Position numbers and translations under genes: made by a program. DNA of 52,449 bases from the NCBI GenBank assembly GCA_022827165.1, contig JAJDTN010000028.1, positions 1 to 52,449 of the forward strand. Reading direction: 5' to 3'. Positions 9,348 to 16,895 of the stretch are shown here, one piece after another. Source of the stretch: Candidatus Latescibacterota bacterium. Its GTDB lineage: Bacteria; Latescibacterota; UBA2968; UBA8231. The notes beneath the pieces are model-generated. The model was not told where the DNA came from. It ran no database searches and worked only from the letters and a program-made list of their open reading frames with translations. Positions within the stretch are counted from its first letter, which is position 1; each line of letters starts with the position of its first letter.

Positions 9348-10226
9348 GTGTTCAAGACCGTACATCAGACCGTGTGGGCCTTCGACGCCGAGTGGGTGCC
9401 GGATGCCGACACCGGAAGGCGGGTGTACGGGTTGTCCTCCGACTGGACCGAAGAGGAGGTCGTGGCCGAGATGTACCAGCGGGGCGGGGCAACGGACGAG
9501 GAACCGCGGCCCTATCTCAAGACGGTCATGTGCCGCCTGGTCTCGCTGTCGGCGGTGGCCCGCACCGAGGAGGAGGGCGGAGCGGTGCGCCTGCAGCTGC
9601 GTTCCCTGCCCGCGACCACGGAGCCGGGTGCGCCCGAAGCGTCGGAGCCCGACATCGTCCGGCGCTTTCTGGACGGAGTCGGCCGAGCCAAGCCCCAGAT
9701 GGTGGGCTACAACTCGGGTTCGGCGGACCTGCGCATTCTGGTTCAGCGAGGGGTGGTTCACGGCATCCGGGCCGCCGCCTTTGCCGAGCGTCCCGACAAG
9801 CCCTGGGAGGGTGTCGACTACTTCGCGGGGGGAGACTGGCACGTCGACCTGATCGAGATCCTCGGTGGTTGGGGCCGAGGTCGACCGTCTCTTCACGAGA
9901 TGGCGTCGGCCTGCGGCATTCCCGGCAAGTTCTCGGGTGCGGGGGACAGCGTTCAGGATTTGTGGACGAGGGGAGAGCTGGGGTCGATCATCGCCTACAA
10001 CGAGTTCGACGCCTTGACGACGTACCTGCTGTGGCTCCGGGTGGCCCACTTCGGTGGATTCTATGACTCCGGGCAGTACCGGGAGGAGGAGAACCGCTTA
10101 CGCGACCTGCTCGAGCGTGAATCGGCCCGGGAAGGCAGGGAACACCTGGCCGAGTATCTCAAGGAATGGAACCGCAGCCGTCGTCCGGTGATTGCCGCTA
10201 GGACCCAGCTGAATCTCGGCTTGTGA
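9348..10226 (+). CDS. Predicted 3'-5' exonuclease, PolB-like DEDD fold
   Basis: A 292-residue DnaQ-superfamily exonuclease of the type described as related to the exonuclease domain of family B polymerases. The DEDD carboxylates are recognisable: WAFDAEWVPD (motif I, D-x-E), VGYNSGSADLRIL (motif II) and AYNEFDALTTYLL (motif III). No polymerase domain is attached. It starts with GTG 18 bp after purM, so it is probably co-transcribed with purM. The substrate is unknown; trimming of DNA or RNA 3' ends would fit the fold. Members of this family are usually small stand-alone proteins like this one. Confidence 0.8.
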   Translation: MFKTVHQTVWAFDAEWVPDADTGRRVYGLSSDWTEEEVVAEMYQRGGATDEEPRPYLKTVMCRLVSLSAVARTEEEGGAVRLQLRSLPATTEPGAPEASEPDIVRRFLDGVGRAKPQMVGYNSGSADLRILVQRGVVHGIRAAAFAERPDKPWEGVDYFAGGDWHVDLIEILGGWGRGRPSLHEMASACGIPGKFSGAGDSVQDLWTRGELGSIIAYNEFDALTTYLLWLRVAHFGGFYDSGQYREEENRLRDLLERESAREGREHLAEYLKEWNRSRRPVIAARTQLNLGL

Positions 10227-10268
10227 AGCGAGGGCGGGACCAGGCACTCCGAGTGGCCGAGGGGGGTG

Positions 10269-10296
10269 GTGCCAAGGCGGCCAACCTCGGTATAAT
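10269..10296 (+). promoter_or_regulatory. Putative sigma-70 promoter for the Fic gene
   Basis: A perfect -10 hexamer TATAAT (10291-10296) lies 16 bp after GTGCCA (10269-10274), which matches four of six bases of the -35 consensus. The expected transcription start near 10303 would give a leader of about 40 nt before the Fic start at 10343. An AT-rich element this clean is rare in this GC-rich sequence. Confidence 0.55.
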
Positions 10297-10342
10297 ATCG
10301 ATGTACGCGCTTCCACGATAAAATCTCCAGGATCTCAGCCCA

Positions 10343-11503
10343 ATGGGTGCGGTGAAAGCGGTCGCTCGGTCGGGGATGTCCCAGGCAGCCGTCAAGGCCT
10401 TCGAACCGCCGACCCTGCCCCCTCCCGGACTGCGGCTCGACGGAGCCACCCACCGCGCCCTGTCCGAAGCCGACCGGGCCCTCGGCTTTTTGTACGGCCA
10501 GATCGCGGCTCGTGAGACGGCCGGCGATCTGATCGGCATGGCCAGCCGGCGCGAGGCGGTCGCCTCCTGCCGGCTGGACGGCAGCCGGATCACGCTTCGA
10601 GACCTGCTCTGGTGGGAGATGGACGGGGGCAAGGCCGATCGGCTCGGTGTCCCCGTAGGGGAAGCACGGATCTGCGCGAACTACGCGAAGGCACTTGGGA
10701 GCATGCTCCCTGAGTCCAGCCCGGGGCGGGAAGAGGCCGTGAGTCAGAAGGGCCTCTGCTCCCTGCACAAGGCCCTCTTCGCCCGGCTCCGTGGCCGCGA
10801 TGACCGACCCGGCGAGTTCCGAAAAACCCTTATCTGGCTGGGCCCGGCGGGGAGCACCGCGGCGACGGCCCACTTCGTGCCTCCGCTGCCGCAGCGAATT
10901 CCGGAGCACATGGATCGGCTCAAGGCCTTTTGGAAGAGGGACGCGCCACTGCCGCCACTGGCCAGGATTGCGCTGGTCTCTCTGCAGCTGGAGTCCCTTC
11001 ACCCCTTTGTCGACGGCAGCGGCCGGGTCAGCCGCCTGTGCCTGTTGCGGATGCTGCAGAGCACCCACGGACCCTGGCCGCCGCTGCTCACTCCTTCGGA
11101 GGGGATGGCCGCCGACATCGGCGAGCACTTCCGACAGCAGCAGCGGGCGCGGATTCAGGGGGACTGGGAGGGCTGGGTCCGCTACTTTGCGCGGCGGCTG
11201 GAAGAGGCGGCCGAAGTGGCCGTGGGCCGCCTGGAGCGGATGGACGCGGAACTCCGGGAGCACGAGGAGCGTATCGGCCAGCACATGGCCGGACTGAGGC
11301 AGACGGCGGGGGCGCTTCTGAGGGAGCTGGTCTCCAAGCCTCTCATCACGGTGTCCGACGTGGCCCGCATCTGCGACCGAACGTTTGCCAACGCCAATCT
11401 TCTGGTCGGCCGGCTGGAGGAGCTTGGTCTCCTGAAGGAAATCACGGGCCGCCGGCGGAACCGGCGGTTTCTATATGCCCCCTACGGGGAGGAGGGGCTA
11501 TAG
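10343..11503 (+). CDS. Fic-domain protein with C-terminal winged helix
   Basis: Fic proteins usually transfer AMP or a related group onto hydroxyl side chains of target proteins. This 386-residue protein has an N-terminal helical region, then the Fic signature H220-PFVDGSGR-228, in which Ser replaces the usual Asn of HPFxxGNGR. Upstream, S75-CRL-D79-G80 sits where class II Fic proteins carry the inhibitory (S/T)xxxE(G/N) helix, here with Asp for Glu. The C-terminal 70 residues (LVSKPLITVSDVARICDRTFANAN) look like a winged helix-turn-helix. It has its own promoter and no toxin/antitoxin partner next to it. The target is unknown, and the variant motifs leave activity uncertain. Confidence 0.82.
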   Translation: MGAVKAVARSGMSQAAVKAFEPPTLPPPGLRLDGATHRALSEADRALGFLYGQIAARETAGDLIGMASRREAVASCRLDGSRITLRDLLWWEMDGGKADRLGVPVGEARICANYAKALGSMLPESSPGREEAVSQKGLCSLHKALFARLRGRDDRPGEFRKTLIWLGPAGSTAATAHFVPPLPQRIPEHMDRLKAFWKRDAPLPPLARIALVSLQLESLHPFVDGSGRVSRLCLLRMLQSTHGPWPPLLTPSEGMAADIGEHFRQQQRARIQGDWEGWVRYFARRLEEAAEVAVGRLERMDAELREHEERIGQHMAGLRQTAGALLRELVSKPLITVSDVARICDRTFANANLLVGRLEELGLLKEITGRRRNRRFLYAPYGEEGL

Positions 11504-11835
11504 CGGTTTTATTGTCGTTCCGCCGGGCCATTCAATAAAAAGACAGAGGTGGTTCTCAAGGGCTCTTGGAGGCTTGCGGGAGGCCCCTGCTCTCGATCCC
11601 GGCGCGCAGCCGGGGAGGGCTGACCAGCCAGCTGCGGGGGGCGGCGGCAACGGGTCCTGGCGTGCCCGGGCGGGGGAGGCGGGAGCCCATGTGGATGGTC
11701 TCGCCCGACGGGGCCCGGTCACCTGCGGCGGGGTGATTTTTCAGGTGGCCGAGCCCGTCAGAAAGCGTTACCTTCTCGGGTCACGCCCAATCTTCCTTCC
11801 CCCCCACGGCACGCGGCCAAGGAGTGATTGCCCAA
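11504..11835. other. 332-bp non-coding gap before the sigma factor
   Basis: No convincing gene is visible; the one reading frame that crosses it has no family-like sequence. A weak promoter-like pair, TTGTCG (11512-11517) and AATAAA (11534-11539) with 16 bp between, sits just after the Fic stop and would give a leader of roughly 290 nt to the sigma gene. CACCTG and CAGGTG flank a possible hairpin around 11721-11751. I see no tRNA, SRP RNA, RNase P or known riboswitch motif. Confidence 0.4.
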
Positions 11836-12687
11836 GTGAACTACGAAAGCTGGACGGACGAGGATGTCAGTCTGCAGACGTATTTCAATGAGATCGCAAG
11901 TTCACAGCCGCTGTCCCGGGAGAAAGAGGCCGAGCTGGCCGAGCGCATCGCCGCCGGCGACGAGCGAGCTCGCGAAGAGCTCGCCGAGGCCAATCTCCTG
12001 TTCGTCGTCACCGTAGCCAAGCAGTATCGCAACCGCGGGCTGTCCTTTTCGGAGTTGATCAGCGCCGGCAACCTCGGGCTGATGACCGCCGTGGACAGGT
12101 TCGACGCCACGCGGGGTTACAAGTTCATCTCCTATGCGGTGTGGTGGATCCGTCAGGCCATCCAGCAGGCGCTGGCCGAGGACAGCCGCACCGTACGCCT
12201 TCCACTCAATCGCCTCAATCTCCTTCGGAAGATCGCCCGCACCGCCCAGCAACTCGGCAACGCCAACGAGGGGGAGCCCCACGACGAGGAGATCGCCGCG
12301 GCTCTGGAGCTGTCCATCACGGAGGTGCGGGACACCATGTTGAGTGGGCGGCGCGCCGTTTCACTCGACCGTGCCGTCTTCGATGAGGACGAGGACACGA
12401 CTCTGCTGAAGCGGCTGGCCGACCCGGCCCAGGAGCAGCCGGACGAGTGCATCACCCGGTCTTCCAGCCAGCAGCAGTTGGAGAAGGTCCTGGAGGGTCT
12501 CGACGAGCGCGAGCACGAGATCATCCAGCTCTACTTCGGCCTCGACGGCTCAGAGCCGATGACCCTCGAGCAGATCGGTGACCGCATGGGACTCACTCGG
12601 GAGCGCATCCGCCAACTCAAGGAGCGGGCCTTCTGCAAGCTGCGGCACCCGTCGCGCCACGAGGAGCTGCGGTCCCTCGAGGACTGA
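11836..12687 (+). CDS. Sigma-70 family RNA polymerase sigma factor (RpoD-like, no region 1.1)
   Basis: Directs RNA polymerase to promoters. About 283 residues with sigma regions 1.2 (QTYFNEIASSQPLSREKEAELAE), 2.1-2.4 (FSELISAGNLGLMTAVDRFD, then YKFISYAVWWIRQAIQQAL), region 3, and 4.2 (LEQIGDRMGLTRERIRQLKERA). The large acidic region 1.1 of vegetative RpoD is absent, so it is either a short primary factor or a group 2 factor; homologues of this size are common as RpoD/SigA in diverse phyla. The GTG at 11836 is preferred because AAGGAG lies 11 nt upstream; another in-frame GTG at 11824 overlaps that ribosome site. A hairpin terminator follows the gene. Confidence 0.9.
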   Translation: MNYESWTDEDVSLQTYFNEIASSQPLSREKEAELAERIAAGDERAREELAEANLLFVVTVAKQYRNRGLSFSELISAGNLGLMTAVDRFDATRGYKFISYAVWWIRQAIQQALAEDSRTVRLPLNRLNLLRKIARTAQQLGNANEGEPHDEEIAAALELSITEVRDTMLSGRRAVSLDRAVFDEDEDTTLLKRLADPAQEQPDECITRSSSQQQLEKVLEGLDEREHEIIQLYFGLDGSEPMTLEQIGDRMGLTRERIRQLKERAFCKLRHPSRHEELRSLED

Positions 12688-12708
12688 ACCAGCACTCGCC
12701 GAAAGGCA

Positions 12709-12741
12709 AAGGCGGCCTCCGCTCCGGGCGGGGGCCGCCTT
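12709..12741 (+). terminator. Hairpin terminator between convergent genes
   Basis: AAGGCGGCC (12709-12717) and GGCCGCCTT (12733-12741) are perfect 9-bp arms around a GC-rich loop. The hairpin sits 21 bp after the sigma stop and 29 bp before the end of the oppositely oriented oxidoreductase gene, so it could end transcription from both sides. The T-run is short, which makes it a weak intrinsic terminator. Confidence 0.6.
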
Positions 12742-12770
12742 AGCATGTACGGACGGACGCGCTGGCCGGT

Positions 12771-13838
12771 TCAGACGTGAAAGACGTAGAGACCGCGGTC
12801 GACGCCGGGCAGTTCGACCCAGGCCCCGCCTCGCCGATGGGACTCGGCCACCGCCAGGCAGGCCTCGGTGATGTGATGGGTCACGTCGATGTGGCCGCGA
12901 GTCGGCCGGCCTTCCTCGTGGGCGTCGAGGAGGTCCTCCAGGCAGGAGACCACCGTGCTCCTCGGTTCCACGGCCGGGAGCCCGGCCTCGGTCCAGTTGC
13001 GTCCTTCGCCGAGGCGCAGGCTGGCGCCGGCGCCGTTGCCCAGGGACCGCACGGTCCCTTCGGACCCGATGACCTCGAACTCCCAGGGGGCGGCCGGGAC
13101 CGACCACGCCTGCACGCCGCCGCCGAAACGCAGTTGGTAGGTGGCGGTTGGATCGAAGGGCACGTGGCCATCCTCGATGACGTAGTCCGGGGGCTCGAAC
13201 TCCCCGCGCACGTGGGTGATCTCCGGGTCCCCGATCAGCCAGGAGACGGTGTCGATGGAATGGATATGTCCGTGCAGGAGGTTCGAGGAAGCGTAGTGGA
13301 CGACGACCCTGGGTTCGCCGATTCGGCCCCCGAGCACGGCGTCTCGCACCACGTCGTAGCGGTTGTCGAAGCGTCGCAGCACGCCGGTATTGAAGACCGT
13401 GCCGTTGCGCTTCACAGAGTCGCGGATCTCGTCGGCCCTCTGCAGGGAGCAGGCCATGGCCTTCTCGACGTAAAGCATGGGCACGCCGAGGTCGGCCAAG
13501 CCCACCGTCAGGTCGGCATGCGAGTCGCCCCGGAAAGAAGTATCGGGGCTCTCCCGGCCCGGTTTCTGCAGTCCCGTGGCGGTGGTGCACACCGCAACCA
13601 GATCGGGACGCTCCTGCGCGACCATGTCCTGGTAATCCTCGTACACGGCCGCGACGCCCCAGCGCCTGGTAAAGTCCGCCCGTCTCTCGGCAAGCAGGTC
13701 GCAACCGGCGGCCAGCTCCAACCGGTCGCTGGCGCGCGCGGAGGCGGCGATGGAGTAGGGCAGGGACGAATGGCCTTCGTCGTCGATGGTGGAGCCCATT
13801 CGGCCCAGGCCGATGACGCCGACTCGGTAGGTTGTCAT
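12771..13838 (-). CDS. Gfo/Idh/MocA family oxidoreductase
   Basis: A 355-residue NAD(P)-dependent oxidoreductase, probably acting on a sugar or polyol. The Rossmann start VGVIGLGRMGS is at the N-terminus and a C-terminal alpha/beta dehydrogenase domain follows. The catalytic lysine motif, normally EKP, is EKA here (E125-K126-A127), and VHYASSNLLHGHIHSIDTV resembles the substrate-site helix with its GxxxHxxD. The ATG at 13838 is chosen because it precedes the Rossmann motif and has GGAG 9 nt upstream; the frame could extend to 13886. It stands alone, convergent with the sigma gene and with its own likely promoter. Its substrate is unknown. Confidence 0.85.
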   Translation of the reverse strand: MTTYRVGVIGLGRMGSTIDDEGHSSLPYSIAASARASDRLELAAGCDLLAERRADFTRRWGVAAVYEDYQDMVAQERPDLVAVCTTATGLQKPGRESPDTSFRGDSHADLTVGLADLGVPMLYVEKAMACSLQRADEIRDSVKRNGTVFNTGVLRRFDNRYDVVRDAVLGGRIGEPRVVVHYASSNLLHGHIHSIDTVSWLIGDPEITHVRGEFEPPDYVIEDGHVPFDPTATYQLRFGGGVQAWSVPAAPWEFEVIGSEGTVRSLGNGAGASLRLGEGRNWTEAGLPAVEPRSTVVSCLEDLLDAHEEGRPTRGHIDVTHHITEACLAVAESHRRGGAWVELPGVDRGLYVFHV

Positions 13839-13868
13839 GGTCTGTCTCCGGATGATGAGCGGGGACCA

Positions 13869-13897
13869 AGTATAGAGGCCCGCCACCCTGGTGCCAC
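13869..13897 (-). promoter_or_regulatory. Putative sigma-70 promoter for the oxidoreductase at 12771-13838
   Basis: On the minus strand GTGGCA (13897-13892), then 17 bp, then TATACT (13874-13869). Four of six and five of six bases match the consensus hexamers. The predicted start near 13862 leaves a leader of about 24 nt containing the GGAG ribosome site. Confidence 0.45.
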
Positions 13898-13960
13898 CCC
13901 CGGCGGGGTGGAAGGAGTGCGATTGTCGCGCTCTCGAGGAGAGGCCAGATTCTGGGCGCC

Positions 13961-14920
13961 ATGGCCGACCACGACTCAGGAGAATTCGTCCGTTCCGAAG
14001 ACGCCTTCCGCGGCCGGGTGACGGCCGACGGCTCTTCGGGCTTCCCGGCCGAGGCCGGCCGCTACCACCTCTACGTCTCCTGGGCCTGCCCCTGGGCCCA
14101 CCGAACCATCATCGTGCGCCAGCTCAAGGGCCTCGACGCCGTCATCGGCATGACCGCCGTCGACCCCATGCGGGACGACCGCGGCTGGGCCTTCCGCGAT
14201 GGCGATGGCCACGGCGCCGATCCCGCCAACGGTTTCGCGTTCCTCCGCCAGGCTTACACCGCCACGGATCCGGGATACAGCGGACGGGTCACGGTGCCCG
14301 TCCTCTGGGACACCGAGAGCGGGTGCATCGTCAGCAACGCGGACGACGACCTGATGCGGATGCTGACCCGGGAGTTCGACGCCTTCACCGACCGGGATCT
14401 CGACCTCTACCCCGAGGACCTGCGCGAGGAGATCGACGAGGTCAACGAGGTCGTCTACGCCGACGTCAACGACGGCGTGTACCGGTGCGGCTTCGCGCGC
14501 TCCCAGAGCGTCTACGACCGGCGGGTGCGCAGGCTCTTTGCGGCACTGGACGGGCTCGAAGAGCGGCTTGCCGCGCAGCGGTACCTGGTGGGCGGGAGGA
14601 TCACCGAGGCCGACTGGCGGCTCTTCGTCACCCTCGTGCGTTTCGACGCCGTCTACCACGGACACTTCAAGTGCAACCTGCGCCGGGTCGTCGACTACCC
14701 GAATCTCTCGGGCTATCTTCGGGACCTCTACCAGCAACCGGGGATCGCCGAAACCGTGAACTTCGACCACATCAAGCGTCACTACTACGGCACGCACGAG
14801 GACCTGAATCCCGGCGGGATCGTCCCCGTCGGGCCGGATCAGGACCTGACCGCCCCTCACCATCGGGACTCCCTGGGGCCCCGGGACCTCGCACCCACCG
14901 CCGGGGGTCTCGACCGATGA
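13961..14920 (+). CDS. Glutathionyl-hydroquinone reductase (Xi-class GST, YqjG/ECM4 type)
   Basis: Reduces glutathionyl-hydroquinones or acts as a glutathione-dependent thiol transferase in the cytoplasm. The 319-residue protein has the hallmark SWACPWAHR with the catalytic C43 and the CPWA tetrad, then TVPVLWDTESGCIVSNADDDLMRML, and an all-alpha C-terminal domain ending in FDHIKRHYYGTHEDLNPGGIVPVGP, which is typical of this class. Length agrees with the family (about 310-330). The stop overlaps the msrA start by 4 bp (ATGA), pointing to a joint role in coping with oxidised thiols or quinones. The identification is secure. Confidence 0.9.
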   Translation: MADHDSGEFVRSEDAFRGRVTADGSSGFPAEAGRYHLYVSWACPWAHRTIIVRQLKGLDAVIGMTAVDPMRDDRGWAFRDGDGHGADPANGFAFLRQAYTATDPGYSGRVTVPVLWDTESGCIVSNADDDLMRMLTREFDAFTDRDLDLYPEDLREEIDEVNEVVYADVNDGVYRCGFARSQSVYDRRVRRLFAALDGLEERLAAQRYLVGGRITEADWRLFVTLVRFDAVYHGHFKCNLRRVVDYPNLSGYLRDLYQQPGIAETVNFDHIKRHYYGTHEDLNPGGIVPVGPDQDLTAPHHRDSLGPRDLAPTAGGLDR

Positions 14921-15480
14921 CCGTCCTTGGCGCGGCGACCCTGGGGGGAGGCTGCTTCTGGTGCCTCGAGGCGGTCTACGAGCAGATGCGGGGAGTCGTC
15001 TCCGTCGAGTCCGGGTACAGCGGCGGACGGACCGCCGACCCGAGCTACGAGAGCGTCTGCTCAGGCACCACGGGGCACGCCGAGGTGGTGCAGGTGCGCT
15101 TCGATCCCGCCGTGGCGAGCTATCCGCAGGTGCTCGAGGTGTTCTTCGGCATCCACGACCCAACGACGAAGGACCGCCAGGGGAACGACATCGGCACCCA
15201 GTACCGTTCCATCATCTTCGCCCACGACGAGGACCAGGCGGCCACGGCGAGAATGCACATCGCGGATCTGGAGGCGGAGGGGGTGTTCCCCGACCCCATC
15301 GTCACCGAGGTGCAGCTACTGGAGCGGTTCTGGCCGGCCGAGGACTACCATCGCCAGTACTACCGGCGCAACCCGGCCCAGCCCTACTGCATAATGGTGG
15401 TGGGTCCCAAGGTGGCGAAGTACCGTGAACGCTTCGGCCGGTTGCTGAGGGATCCCGGAGAGCTCTCTCCGGGCGGCTGA
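14917..15480 (+). CDS. msrA: Peptide-methionine (S)-S-oxide reductase MsrA
   Basis: Repairs oxidised methionine in proteins or free methionine sulfoxide. The 187-residue protein shows the active-site GGCFWCLE with catalytic C13 and a second cysteine C16, followed by GVVSVESGYSGG, TGHAEVVQVRFDP and the late YC at residue 158 that may act as the resolving cysteine. No MsrB domain is fused. ATG at 14917 overlaps the preceding reductase stop; the frame is open further upstream but that part is a shadow of the preceding gene. The two genes form a small redox-repair operon. Confidence 0.95.
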   Translation: MTVLGAATLGGGCFWCLEAVYEQMRGVVSVESGYSGGRTADPSYESVCSGTTGHAEVVQVRFDPAVASYPQVLEVFFGIHDPTTKDRQGNDIGTQYRSIIFAHDEDQAATARMHIADLEAEGVFPDPIVTEVQLLERFWPAEDYHRQYYRRNPAQPYCIMVVGPKVAKYRERFGRLLRDPGELSPGG

Positions 15481-15506
15481 GGCAATCCAGGCCCGGCCGG
15501 CGGCGG

Positions 15507-16886
15507 TCAGCTCACCTCGCCTCTGAGGAAGCTCACGAAGGCCGCCATGAAGAAGGCCACGGCGAACAACGCCAGCAGCAGCACGTCGACGAAGCGGGCA
15601 TCGAGCCGCTCCCCGAGGCCGTCGGTGCGGTACCGGAAGCCCGGCAGGCCGTCGATGTCGTACTCCTCTCCGCTGCCCGCGGCTGCCTCCGTCTGCTCGG
15701 CGACATAGCTGGCGAACTGCCGCTGGTACTGCCGCAGGGAGCCGATCAGGCGCTCCTCGTGGCGCACACCGGTGGCGCCGAGATCGGTGTTGGCGAAGAC
15801 GAAGCAGGCCACCGGCGAGATGCGCGTGAGCACGCGGGCCATGTCGGTCTGACGGCGCAGGCGGGTCTCGAAGTCGGAGATGACCTCGGCGGAGACCTTG
15901 TTGACATCCTGCTGCAGCTGGTCGCGCTGTTCCCGCCTCTGTCGGAAGAACTCGGAGCGTTGGGCAGCCGTCATGTTGCGGAAGGAGCGCCCGCCGCGCC
16001 GCCACTGGCTGCGGTAGTCGGCGGCCAGCGCCTCGGTGCGCAGGCCGATCTCGCGCTCCACCGAGCCCATGTCCGGCACGGGGACGGCCAGCTCGGCCAG
16101 GTAGGGCCCGAGGTTGGGAACCACCAGGGCCAGCAGCACCCACAGCGCCACCAGGCTGAGGATGGCCGTGGATGACGAACGGGCCCGGACCGAGACCAGC
16201 AGGCCGATGGAGAACATGACCGCCAGCAACAGCAGGGAGACGATGCCGGTCACGGCGAAGGCCTCCCAGTCGGTGGCGGTGAATGGCACCTCCTCGGAGA
16301 TCGAGATCAGCAGCGCCCCGATGAGCAGCGCTGCCAGGAAGGGCAGGGCGAGGCTGCAGTACCCGCCCAGCCACTTGGCCAGGATGACGAGATCCCTCGG
16401 CACCGGGTAGGACATGACCAGCTTCAGGGTGCCCGACTCGCGTTCGCCGGCGACGGTGTCGTAGGAGACGAAAAAGGCGAGCAGGCTCAGGACCACGGCC
16501 ACAACGAAGAGCATGTCGGCCACGGGAAAAAGCAGCACCGCGGGGTTGGCGTTCAGGTCGCCCTGGAAGCCGGGGAGGTAGTCCTCCGAAACCACGGCGG
16601 TGCGGTCCAGGGTTTTCTCGACCCCGTAGAACAGGACCTGGAAGGACTGAGGAGGCCGGTCGACGCGCACGCCCCGGCGCTGCAGGTCGCGGTAGGATCC
16701 GTACTCGTCCGCCTGGTCCCGGTAGAGGGCCTGGTTGCGGCTGAACTCGGTGCGCCGCGCCTCCAGGTCGGCCCGCAGGACGACGACGCTGATGAGGCCC
16801 AGCAGAACGCACAGGGCCGCGCAGACGAGAAACCGCAGCTCCAGCAGGCTGGTGAGCCACTCCTTGGCGATCAGGGCGCGCAGCAT
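15507..16886 (-). CDS. ABC-2 type transporter permease, second of a pair
   Basis: A 459-residue membrane protein with about six hydrophobic segments: one near residues 20-42, a large soluble part, then FVVAVVLSLLAFFVSYDTV, further segments in the middle, and a last one at the C-terminus (VLLLALFAVAFFMAAFVSFL). AGERESGTLKLVMSYPVPR is the E...GTL...L coupling motif of ABC-2 permeases. The layout resembles the DUF3526/GldF-like group that moves lipids, metals or gliding components. It begins 9 bp after the related permease upstream, so the two probably form a heterodimer. No ATPase gene is adjacent on either side. The substrate cannot be inferred. Confidence 0.75.
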   Translation of the reverse strand: MLRALIAKEWLTSLLELRFLVCAALCVLLGLISVVVLRADLEARRTEFSRNQALYRDQADEYGSYRDLQRRGVRVDRPPQSFQVLFYGVEKTLDRTAVVSEDYLPGFQGDLNANPAVLLFPVADMLFVVAVVLSLLAFFVSYDTVAGERESGTLKLVMSYPVPRDLVILAKWLGGYCSLALPFLAALLIGALLISISEEVPFTATDWEAFAVTGIVSLLLLAVMFSIGLLVSVRARSSSTAILSLVALWVLLALVVPNLGPYLAELAVPVPDMGSVEREIGLRTEALAADYRSQWRRGGRSFRNMTAAQRSEFFRQRREQRDQLQQDVNKVSAEVISDFETRLRRQTDMARVLTRISPVACFVFANTDLGATGVRHEERLIGSLRQYQRQFASYVAEQTEAAAGSGEEYDIDGLPGFRYRTDGLGERLDARFVDVLLLALFAVAFFMAAFVSFLRGEVS

Positions 16887-16895
16887 GGCCTGTCC

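Noticed and set aside
11475..11891. Open frame of 138 codons between the Fic and sigma genes
   Set aside because: It overlaps both neighbours, its product is low-complexity Gly/Arg/Pro-rich, and no family is recognisable.
12777..14021. Plus-strand open frame of about 410 codons opposite the Gfo/Idh gene
   Set aside because: Antisense shadow; the Rossmann and lysine motifs are on the minus strand, and no family-like sequence is seen here.
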